From Streptomyces sp. ST2-7A (lineage in GTDB: Bacteria; Actinomycetota; Actinomycetes; Streptomycetales; Streptomycetaceae), in assembly GCF_021390475.1 (NCBI RefSeq), contig NZ_JAJUWS010000005.1, forward strand, positions 147,657-211,656: a stretch of DNA of 64,000 bases. The letters are read 5' to 3'. The first letter of the stretch is position 1. Each line of letters begins with the position of its first letter. Positions 51,993 through 59,175 of this stretch are shown here, piece after piece. The notes below the pieces were generated by a model. It made no database searches and had not been told where the DNA came from. It saw only the letters and a list, made by a program, of their open reading frames with translations. Made by a program: the position numbers and the translations under genes.

Positions 51993-52364
51993 GGTCGTAC
52001 CCCCGTTTCCCGTGACAACTGACAGTTGGCGGTCGGGGACCTGGCGTCGTCGGGGCATGCGGGCGTCCCGACGGAGCCGCCGGAACCAGTCCGGGATGCT
52101 CACGAAAAGTTCTGCTGCCCGGCTTCGGCGCCGGCTCCCGCACGATGTGGTCGTCGACCCCCGTGATCCCGATCCTGCCGGGTGTCGATTCCAGGTCAAT
52201 TCCGGGTGGGTTCCGCTCTGGCGAGGATTCGGTTCCCCTGCCAAGCGTGCCGCGCGCTCGGCTGCGACGGCGTGAACTCCGCGACGCGCCGCCTGCTGCT
52301 TCCCGACGCGCCGCTGGCCCCCTGCACCGAGGTGGCAGCTCCGAGGACAGTTCGCAGAACGGTG

Positions 52365-52725
52365 TCGTGGAACCCCCGGACGGCCGGTTCCGCATGATCT
52401 TCGGCCTGCGTGGCTTCCTCGGATACCAGGTGATGTCGCCCGGCGTCGTGTGGTGGTTCGACAAGCACCGGGAAACCCGTGAACGCAGCTCCGCCGAACT
52501 CGGCTCGGTCCCGCACGAGCACCCGACCGCGCCGCGGGCGTCCGCCGCGTTCGAGGATCCCCGGCGGGACCGGGGCGCCGCGACGGCGAAGCAGGCCGGG
52601 CAGACGGGGGCGGTGACGCCCCCGACCGGCGGATCACCCAGGTGGTACGTGACCTGATGGTGTCGATGGCCATCAAGCAGGGGTGCGCAAGGGCACCGAC
52701 GTTTACTCCCACCGACCTTCGCCGT
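52365..52725 (+). pseudogene. Fragment of an FAD-dependent aromatic monooxygenase
   Basis: Short patches typical of group-A flavoprotein monooxygenases remain in different frames. One frame gives GRFRMIFGLRGFLGYQVMSPGVVWWF, split here as FRMIFGLRGFLGY and MSPGVVWWFDK, a family-typical middle segment. A second frame near 52640-52690 gives DRRITQVVRDLMVSMAIKQG and a third near 52690-52725 gives VRKGTDVYSHR, both matching the C-terminal region. The cofactor-binding N-terminus and much of the middle are absent. The rest of the 51993-52788 interval shows no supportable gene. Confidence 0.6.
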
Positions 52726-52788
52726 GGACCGTGCGGGTCGGCCGACACACACAGCCCACGGCCGGCTGTCGACCGCCGGGCCGGTGTC

Positions 52789-53169
52789 TCAGCGCAGCTC
52801 GCCGGTGACGATCCACAGGTGACCAAACGGGTCGCGCAGGCGTCCCTCCCGTTTGCCGTACGGGCGGTTCTCCACCGGTACGACCACGGTGCCGCCTGCG
52901 GCGACCATCCGCTCGGCGACGACGTCCTGATCGGTGAACTCCGCCTCCAGGAGGACCGGGGAGCCGCCGACGTCGTCGGGCGACAGCCAGCCCCACTCGG
53001 GCACTGCCGGGGACAGAGAGAACGGAGAATCGCCGATCCGCAGGACGACGACCATCACGCGGCCGCTGTCGTCCTGGGCACGGAAGACCTCCTCGGCGCC
53101 CATGGCCTTCTGGTAGTAGGTCGCGGCGGTGTCGGGGTCCAGGACAATCAACCGTGGCGTCAGACTCAT
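52789..53169 (-). CDS. VOC-superfamily protein (PhnB/glyoxalase-like)
   Basis: A 126-residue protein with the paired beta-alpha-beta modules of the vicinal oxygen chelate fold: LDPDTAATYYQKAMGAEEVFRAQ in the first half and FTDQDVVAERMVAAGGTVVVPVENRPYGKREGRLRDPFGHLWIVT in the second (seen as separate motifs). The end, RDPFGHLWIV, is typical of PhnB-like members. Nothing ties it to the cluster; it is flanked on both sides by decayed genes. Function cannot be assigned beyond the fold. Confidence 0.82.
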   Translation of the reverse strand: MSLTPRLIVLDPDTAATYYQKAMGAEEVFRAQDDSGRVMVVVLRIGDSPFSLSPAVPEWGWLSPDDVGGSPVLLEAEFTDQDVVAERMVAAGGTVVVPVENRPYGKREGRLRDPFGHLWIVTGELR

Positions 53170-53723
53170 GAGTTGACCCTATATTCCCTGCGGCGTCCCA
53201 CAAGGGCGATTCGATCGGTTCGAGCCACGTGCTGCGGACGCCCCTCGCGAGCGGCCGCGTCGGAGTAGAAACCGCGCTCGGACAAGAAGCCCTCCACCGC
53301 CGCGAAGACCGCGTCGGGGACCGCGCCCGCGCCCGGGGCCAAGCCGCCCCCCAAGGGGTGACCAGTTACTCGGAATTTCTCTCTGGAACACTCGTTGCGC
53401 TGTCGCCACTGTTTCGGCCAGACCGCGGAAACTTTCCCAGTCGACCCGCGGCACGATGAACGAAAGATCGGGCATGCTGTCGCGGATCATCTGCTGATAG
53501 CGCTGGGGTTCAGCAATTGCGTGCCCAGGGGTTCCGTCGCCTGCCTCAGGAACTCCTGTGCACGAGCCACGTCGGCATAGACGGCGCGAAAACCGGCAGA
53601 TCCATCCCAGATCGCCTGAAAGGACGGCGATACGGCGTCCGCTTGGGCCGCAGCGTCTTCGACGCTCTGTCCCTCGGCTGCCTCGGCCTCGTCACGCTCG
53701 GGATCGTCGCTCTCGTTCTCCAT
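53166..53723 (-). pseudogene. Frameshifted hypothetical protein
   Basis: Three reading frames join to one protein-like sequence. From ATG 53723 an acidic start (MENESDDPERDEAEAAEG) leads to EFLRQATEPLGTQLLNP. A missing C in the CCCC run near 53493 shifts the natural continuation (QRYQQMIRDSMPDLSFIV) to another frame, which runs to REIPSNWSPLGG. A second shift near 53350 leads to DAVFAAVEGFLSERGFYSDAA and a stop at 53166. The layout resembles actinobacterial hypothetical proteins of abortive-infection or stress type, but no function can be given. If the base counts are right the gene is dead. Confidence 0.6.
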
Positions 53724-54112
53724 CCACCCATGATGGGCACCCCTTCCTCACCCGGCGACATAACGCTCTGACCTGGTGCTTAACGATCGGTGAGAAGAAC
53801 TGGCGGTCACCAGCCTTCGCTGAGAGGCGCGCAACCTTCACTGCGAGAGGTCAATGGCCTCCTTCCGAAGGCAACCGTGCCTCCCACTGAGCTGCGATGT
53901 GCCGGTTTGGTGTCGGCAGGTGGGTGTCGGTGACGGCACATCAGGTATGAGTATTTCCGCTGGTCGGATGCTGAGGACGGGCAGGGTCGCTGCCGTGGCG
54001 CGGTATCGGCATAAGGCGCGGCTGTCACAGGCCGGTACACCACCCCCCGCTCCACTGTCTTGGGAACGGTACTTCTGATCCTTCGGAGGGCTGCGCGGCT
54101 GCACCGTGGTGG
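53724..54112. other. Non-coding stretch with GTGTCGG repeats upstream of the transposition operon
   Basis: No convincing gene is present in these 389 bp. The heptamer GTGTCGG occurs at 53910-53916 and 53924-53930 and again at 54113-54119, where it forms the start of the next gene. Repeated short boxes near one end are usual for Tn7/Tn5053-like elements, where the transposase binds several sites, so this may contain the left end. Exact terminal repeats and a target duplication were not identified. Confidence 0.4.
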
Positions 54113-55426
54113 GTGTCGGTGTCCGCGGTGGAAGGGCGTGGGGTGGGCGAGCCGGGCGTGTGGGGTGAGGTCACGGCGGGGTTGAGGGTGTCCAGGCCGG
54201 TGCTGGTGGCGCGGCTGATGGAGCTCGATGTGGCCGGGGCGTTGACGACGGCGCATGTGCGTGCGGGCGCGCAGGTTGGTGGGGTGACTGCGCGGACGGT
54301 GTGGCGGTGGCTGGAGGCGGCACGGACTGAGGGCCGTGTGGAGCGCAGGCATCGGGCCCGGTTGGAGGTGTCCGACCAGGCGTGGGAGGTGCTGGCGCAG
54401 GCGGGCGGGAACGTGGCGGTGCTGCACCGGTATTTGAAGCAGGCCGGGGGCCAGGTGCCTTCGCTGGCGTCGTTGTATCGGGTGGTGCGCCGGGATTTGG
54501 ACGCCGGCAGGGTCTTGCCGGATCGTGCGGTGGTGCGGCGGGAGCGGGAGGAGCAGCAGACGAGGCAGGCGCTGGCTGACCTTGCTCTGGCCGGGCCGCG
54601 TGAAGGTGGTGCGGCGAAGGCGGCTGCGCGCCGGCCGTCGCACCCTGCGCCGGCGGCGGTCGCGGGCGTGCCGTTGGGGGAGAGCGGAGCGCTGGAGGGT
54701 GTGGCGTTGCCGGCGGGCGCGCATTTGGTGCGGACGTCGTCGGTGCGGGCGGTGGCCGAGGCGGTCGGGCAGGCGATGGCGGCCGAGGGCGCGGTGTGTG
54801 TGTTCGGCGACCCGGGCCGGGGCAAGACCGTCGCTGTCCGGATGGCGCTCCACGCAGTGCCTCCGGGCTGGAAGGTGACGTGGGTACCGGTGCCGGTGCG
54901 CCCGTCGGTGGCCGGCATGAGGCGGGCGGTGTTCGACGCTCTGGCGTTGCCGGGCCGCTTCCCGCACACATCTGCGCTGGCCGATGCCGCGGTCGCGGGG
55001 GCTCTGGGCGAGGCGCGGGTGCTGGTGGTCGATGAGGCTCAGCGCCTGCCTGTGCCGTGCCTGGATTATTTGCAGAGCCTGTGGGACCACCCCGGTACGC
55101 GGATCACGCCGGTGCTGTGCGGGGCGGGCAGCGAGCGGTCGCTGGCCCGGCTGCCGCAGCTGGCATCGCGTATCGGTGCGTGGCAGGAGGTTCCACGCCT
55201 GGCCGGAGCGGAAGCAGAGGCCGTGATGACCGATTTCCATCCGCTGTGGCGTACCGTCCCGGCCCCGGATCTGACGTGGATCGACCAGTCGTGCGCGTAC
55301 GGCACGTTCCGTACGTGGGCCGCTTTGACTGCGCACCTGCAGAACGCGCTGCTCACCACCGCTGACGCGGCCGTTGACCGGGCTTTGCTGGGGCGGCTGT
55401 TTAAGCGGGTCGCGCCGCCGCTGTGA
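54113..55426 (+). CDS. Transposase-type DNA-binding domain fused to a TniB/TnsC-like AAA+ ATPase
   Basis: A 437-residue chimera. Residues about 25-150 (LTTAHVRAGAQVGGVTARTVWRWL, LASLYRVVRRDL) align by eye with the N-terminal helix-turn-helix region of the transposase encoded next (LTAGHVQVAADALGV, SERTVWRWL, LTTLHRAIRRDL). Residues 195-437 form an AAA+ ATPase with P-loop GDPGRGKTVAV and Walker B VLVVDEAQRL, and text shared with the ATPase at 57199 (LWDHPGTR, FHPLW, GTFRTWAALTAH). TniB/TnsC ATPases choose the target and activate the transposase. GTG 54113 has no strong ribosome-binding site; later in-frame GTGs are possible. The fusion could be functional or a deletion product. Confidence 0.85.
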   Translation: MSVSAVEGRGVGEPGVWGEVTAGLRVSRPVLVARLMELDVAGALTTAHVRAGAQVGGVTARTVWRWLEAARTEGRVERRHRARLEVSDQAWEVLAQAGGNVAVLHRYLKQAGGQVPSLASLYRVVRRDLDAGRVLPDRAVVRREREEQQTRQALADLALAGPREGGAAKAAARRPSHPAPAAVAGVPLGESGALEGVALPAGAHLVRTSSVRAVAEAVGQAMAAEGAVCVFGDPGRGKTVAVRMALHAVPPGWKVTWVPVPVRPSVAGMRRAVFDALALPGRFPHTSALADAAVAGALGEARVLVVDEAQRLPVPCLDYLQSLWDHPGTRITPVLCGAGSERSLARLPQLASRIGAWQEVPRLAGAEAEAVMTDFHPLWRTVPAPDLTWIDQSCAYGTFRTWAALTAHLQNALLTTADAAVDRALLGRLFKRVAPPL

Positions 55427-55513
55427 CCGGGGCGCTTCTGCAGGGGGAGGGTGATTGCCTGCTCCCGGCCACCGGCAAGCACACGATGTCCCACCCGCGT
55501 GAGGGGAGTTGGC

Positions 55514-57202
55514 ATGGAGGACGGTGACGCGGTCCGCGCAGGCGGCGGATTGCCTGCGGCGTCGAGGACGGCGCTGCGCGGTCCGGCCGTGCGGCGGCTG
55601 CTCGCACTGCGGGCGGGGAAGACGCTGACAGCAGGGCATGTACAGGTGGCTGCGGATGCGCTGGGGGTGTCGGAGCGCACGGTGTGGCGGTGGCTGGCAG
55701 CTGCTCAGAGCGATGAGACCGCAGCCGCGTACCCTGGCGCACGGTCCCGGGCCGATGCGAGGTTCACGATCACGCCCGAAGTCCGTGGCCTGCTGGCGCT
55801 ATGGAAGGGCAATGTGCGGGCGGTCCATCGCGAGCTGGTCCTCCGTGCCGTTCGGCAGTCCCCGCCTGCAGACCCACCGTCGCTGACAACGCTGCACCGG
55901 GCGATCCGCCGGGATCTGACGCCGGGGGAGCGGGCCGGGCTCGCGGGAGGGGAGCGGGCGGCGCGTAAGCACGATGTGTTCCTGGCCCGGCCGCGCGGCT
56001 GGCGCAACCAGGTGTGGGAGACCGACCACATGCAGGCCCCCGTGCTCATCGACGTCGACGGCACCGCCCGCAGGCCGTGGATCACCTGGTTCACCGACTG
56101 CGCCACCAACGCGATCACCGGCCTCGCGGTCACGCCGGGAGACCCGTCGCGGGAATCGGTACTGGCCGCGCTGCGCTCCGCTGTCCTGCACGAGGAACCC
56201 TACGGTCCCTTCGGCGGTCTGCCCGAGAAGGTGCGTGTCGACCGTGGCAAGGACTTCCTGTCCCGGACGGTGACCGCCGCGTTCGATCTGCTGGACGTGA
56301 CGGTTCAGGACCTGCCCGCCTACACCCCTCACCTCAAGGGCACCGTGGAAGGGCTGAACCGGGCGGTGGAGGGCATGTTCCTGGCCGCGCTGCCCGGCTA
56401 TGCCCGCCAGCCGCGCCCCGGCAAACGCTCCTTGCGCCCGAAGGACGAGGTACTGCTCGGCTTCGAGGACTTCACCGCCCGGCTGCTGGACTGGACTACT
56501 TGGTGGAACACCGAGCACCGCCCCGCACCTCTGCGGGGCAGGACCCCGCTTGAGGCATGGCAGGACGATCCCACCCCCCTACGGGACGTGCCGGCGACAG
56601 ATCTGTGGACGTTCACCCTGGAGGACGCCGGCACCCGCACGCTGACCACCCGCGGCATCCGCTTCAAGAAACGCGACTACATCGCCCCGTGGATGACCGG
56701 CCAGGCCGGGATCCAGGTCCGCATCCGCTTCATGCCGCACCACGACCACCGCATCGAGGTCTACCACGCGGCCACCGGCCGTTACCTCGGTCCCGCAGAC
56801 CTGGCCGACCAGGCCACCGAAGAACAGATCAGCGCCGTACGGAAGGCACGTGCCGCCCGTGCCCGCCGTCTGAAGAAGGACCTTCAGGCCTCCCAGCGCG
56901 AGCGCTACGCCGCCGTGAACCAGCCGGAGGCGCCCCGGCGGCTCGGCGCGCTGACCACCGCGCAGGCCGGGGCCGAACTCGCCCGGGCCGCCGGTACCGA
57001 CCTGTCGGATCTGGCGCTGCCGGACCTCATCCCGCCCGCGGCGCCCCCGGCCGGGTGGCGTACCCCTGCTTCCCTGGCGGCGCCGGCCACACCGGATCTG
57101 CCCGCCGCCGTGCCATCCGGCCATGATTTCGCTTCTGCCCAGTCCGGCCCGGACCGGCGGACCGCACAGCCCACCACTGAGGAAGACGGAGATGCCTTGT
57201 GA
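55514..57202 (+). CDS. TniA/TnsB/Mu-type DDE transposase
   Basis: A 562-residue integrase-superfamily (rve) transposase. The N-terminal 130 residues hold helix-turn-helix DNA-binding text (SERTVWRWLAAAQ). The catalytic triad is visible as Asp in WETDHMQAPV, Asp in VRVDRGKDFL and Glu in KGTVEGLNRAVE. A Mu-transposase C-terminal beta domain follows (FKKRDYIAPWMTGQAG) and ends in a long Ala/Pro-rich tail that may contact the ATPase. GGGGAG precedes ATG 55514. It overlaps the next ATPase gene by four bases (GTGA), giving the TniA-TniB order of Tn5053-like elements. All catalytic residues are intact. Confidence 0.92.
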   Translation: MEDGDAVRAGGGLPAASRTALRGPAVRRLLALRAGKTLTAGHVQVAADALGVSERTVWRWLAAAQSDETAAAYPGARSRADARFTITPEVRGLLALWKGNVRAVHRELVLRAVRQSPPADPPSLTTLHRAIRRDLTPGERAGLAGGERAARKHDVFLARPRGWRNQVWETDHMQAPVLIDVDGTARRPWITWFTDCATNAITGLAVTPGDPSRESVLAALRSAVLHEEPYGPFGGLPEKVRVDRGKDFLSRTVTAAFDLLDVTVQDLPAYTPHLKGTVEGLNRAVEGMFLAALPGYARQPRPGKRSLRPKDEVLLGFEDFTARLLDWTTWWNTEHRPAPLRGRTPLEAWQDDPTPLRDVPATDLWTFTLEDAGTRTLTTRGIRFKKRDYIAPWMTGQAGIQVRIRFMPHHDHRIEVYHAATGRYLGPADLADQATEEQISAVRKARAARARRLKKDLQASQRERYAAVNQPEAPRRLGALTTAQAGAELARAAGTDLSDLALPDLIPPAAPPAGWRTPASLAAPATPDLPAAVPSGHDFASAQSGPDRRTAQPTTEEDGDAL

Positions 57203-57951
57203 GCGCGGCCTCCTACCAGTACGTCGATCTGCCGGACGCGTCCGTGGTCACCACCCGCGCCCTGCTCACCGCGCGGGAGAACATCACCGACACCGTCGCC
57301 GCCCGCGCCATGATGTGCATCCACGGCGGCGCCGGTTTCGGCAAGACCCTCGCCGTCAACATCTGCCTGCGCGAACTCGAACCCGGCGAGGATGTCCGCA
57401 AGATCACTTTCCGGGCCCGGCCCACCGCTCGCGCGGTGCGCTACGAACTGTTCACCGCGCTCGACCTGGCCGGCGTACCGCCGCGCCATCCCAGTGAGTT
57501 CGACCGCCTGCTGAAAACCGCTCTGGCCGAACGCCCCCGCACCTTCCTGGTGGACGAGGCCCAGTGGCTCAACGGGGAGGCATTCGAGTACTTCCGCTAC
57601 CTGTGGGACGATCCCGCAACCCGGCTCGCGATCATCTTCGTCGGCGGCGAGGGCTGCCACACCGTGCTGCGCCGCGAACCGATGCTGTCCTCCCGGGTCT
57701 TCATCTGGCAGCACTTCACTCGCCTCACCCCCGGCGAGGTCAGTGAGACGATCCCACTGTTCCACCCGGTGTGGGCCGACGCCGACCCCGATGACATCGC
57801 TTTCGCCGACCGGCATGCCGCCCACGGCAACTTCCGTGACTGGGCCCGCCTCACGGCCCACGTGCGTCTGGCGCTTGCCCGTACAGGCCGGCCACGGGTG
57901 GACCGGGAGGTGCTGCGCTGGGCGTTCGGTCGGCTGGGCGGCTCCGTGTGA
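57199..57951 (+). CDS. TniB/MuB-like AAA+ ATPase
   Basis: A 250-residue AAA+ ATPase with P-loop HGGAGFGKTLAV, Walker B TFLVDEAQWL and sensor-like FVGGEG. It is the usual transposition partner: it binds target DNA with ATP and stimulates the DDE enzyme. The GTG start lies within the transposase stop. It shares several blocks with the C-terminal half of the chimera at 54113 (LWDDPATR, LFHPVW, AHGNFRDWARLTAH), so the two are diverged paralogues. Confidence 0.92.
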   Translation: MSAASYQYVDLPDASVVTTRALLTARENITDTVAARAMMCIHGGAGFGKTLAVNICLRELEPGEDVRKITFRARPTARAVRYELFTALDLAGVPPRHPSEFDRLLKTALAERPRTFLVDEAQWLNGEAFEYFRYLWDDPATRLAIIFVGGEGCHTVLRREPMLSSRVFIWQHFTRLTPGEVSETIPLFHPVWADADPDDIAFADRHAAHGNFRDWARLTAHVRLALARTGRPRVDREVLRWAFGRLGGSV

Positions 57952-58026
57952 TGCCCGGCCGCATGCGGCCCGCGGCTCATCGCCCGTGCGCGGGAGTACC
58001 GGTGGAATACGAGGAGGCTGACTGCG

Positions 58027-58638
58027 GTGGGGCTGCTGGACCCGATCAATGCACTCGGTGAGACCGCCGTGGACGTGCTGGTGTGCGGCCCGGCCGCCTC
58101 CCGGTGCTGCCCACCTCGCAGGACACTGCGCACGACGGGCCGTTCGCCCTTCACCGTGGTCGTGGACCGCGCAGACGACGTGCGCTACACCCACACTGTG
58201 CTGGCCGCCCACCACCCGGCGGCGGGACGGGTTGTCATCCACCCCACCGTCGGCGGGGGCGACCGGACGCTGTGGCACGACGTCATGCACGCGGTGGCCG
58301 ACGGCCGGCCCCTGAGAGCCCCGTCCTGCGCCGCGCGTGGTACCGAACCCGGGCAGGAGCGGTCGGCCCGTGCCGCCCTGAAGGTTGCGGCCGTGCACCG
58401 GATGACCGTCCTGCGCGCGCACCGTATCGGACTGGGCGTATGGGCGGATCTGATGGCCCTGCACCACGCCACCGGCACGGACGTGGCCGTGGTGCACCAT
58501 GCCGAACTGCCCGTGGACCTGGTGCACCTGTTGCGCCACTGCGACCACCGCATCCTCACCACCTACGCCGCCGTGCGGGCGCTGCATCCGCCGGCGGGGA
58601 CATCGGGGGAGTCCTGGGCGGACAGACGGCACCGGTGA
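58027..58638 (+). CDS. Hypothetical protein in the transposition operon
   Basis: A 203-residue protein with no family I recognise. It starts at GTG 58027, with AGGAGG about 9 nt upstream, 75 nt after the ATPase, so it is probably the fourth gene of the transposition unit. An N-terminal cysteine pair (CCPP) and His/Asp-containing stretches (HDVMHAV, HHAELPVDLVHLLRHCDH) suggest a metal-binding or regulatory role. It is in the place of TniQ but lacks a clear TniQ zinc finger. The helical part VHRMTVLRAHRIGLGVWADLM could bind DNA or a partner. Confidence 0.65.
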   Translation: MGLLDPINALGETAVDVLVCGPAASRCCPPRRTLRTTGRSPFTVVVDRADDVRYTHTVLAAHHPAAGRVVIHPTVGGGDRTLWHDVMHAVADGRPLRAPSCAARGTEPGQERSARAALKVAAVHRMTVLRAHRIGLGVWADLMALHHATGTDVAVVHHAELPVDLVHLLRHCDHRILTTYAAVRALHPPAGTSGESWADRRHR

Positions 58639-58745
58639 CCGGCAGCTCCGGGGCGGTGGCCTTGCCGGGCCGCGGCAGAGCCCGTTGTGCCGTGTCCGTC
58701 ACCGCTCCCCGGGCTGCGCGTCAGCTCTCTCCATGACGCCAATTA

Positions 58746-58790
58746 AACAACGGATCATTGTTCCATTGTATGTATGCGGTAAGGTGGCCG
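58746..58790 (+). promoter_or_regulatory. AT-rich promoter with inverted repeat before the HTH-tap-tpg operon
   Basis: The dyad AACAA-N7-TTGTT (58746-58750 and 58758-58762) sits in a markedly AT-rich stretch, 30 nt before ATG 58792, with AAGGTGG (58781-58787) as ribosome-binding site. The HTH protein encoded directly downstream may bind this dyad and regulate its own operon with tap and tpg. Confidence 0.55.
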
Positions 58791-58791
58791 T

Positions 58792-59175
58792 ATGCCACGA
58801 GACTCCAGCGAGCAGGCCCGTGAGCGACTGTCCGCACTGGCTCCCGTCCCCACCGACGACACCACGGCCGCACGCCATGTGGAGCAGGACGCATCCCTGA
58901 TAGGGCGGCTGCTGGTCGCTGCCGGCGAGCAGGCCCGCCACGGGCAGGCGCCGGGCGTGATGCCCACCGATGTCGGCGCCGCGCTGAGTCTGTTCGAGGG
59001 CATGCGCGAACAGCTGGACCGACTGGAGACCCAGGTGGTCATCGAGGCTCGGCGCCGCGGCATGGACTGGCGGCAGATCGCCCAGCACCAGGGCCTGAAC
59101 TCCTCCCAGGCCGCCTCCCAGCGCTACCAGCGCCTGATGACCCGGCTCGAAGAGATCCGCCAGGGCGTCCGGTGA
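58792..59175 (+). CDS. Small helix-turn-helix-like protein upstream of tap
   Basis: A 127-residue charged protein. The C-terminal half has VVIEARRRGMDWRQIAQHQGLNSSQAASQRYQRLM, which looks like a sigma-like or HTH segment (seen as MDWRQIAQHQGL and SSQAASQRYQRL). The N-terminal half is helical and includes MREQLDRLETQ, possibly for dimerisation. Its stop overlaps the tap start by four bases, so it is translationally coupled to the telomere genes. A role in controlling tap-tpg is likely but inferred. Confidence 0.8.
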   Translation: MPRDSSEQARERLSALAPVPTDDTTAARHVEQDASLIGRLLVAAGEQARHGQAPGVMPTDVGAALSLFEGMREQLDRLETQVVIEARRRGMDWRQIAQHQGLNSSQAASQRYQRLMTRLEEIRQGVR

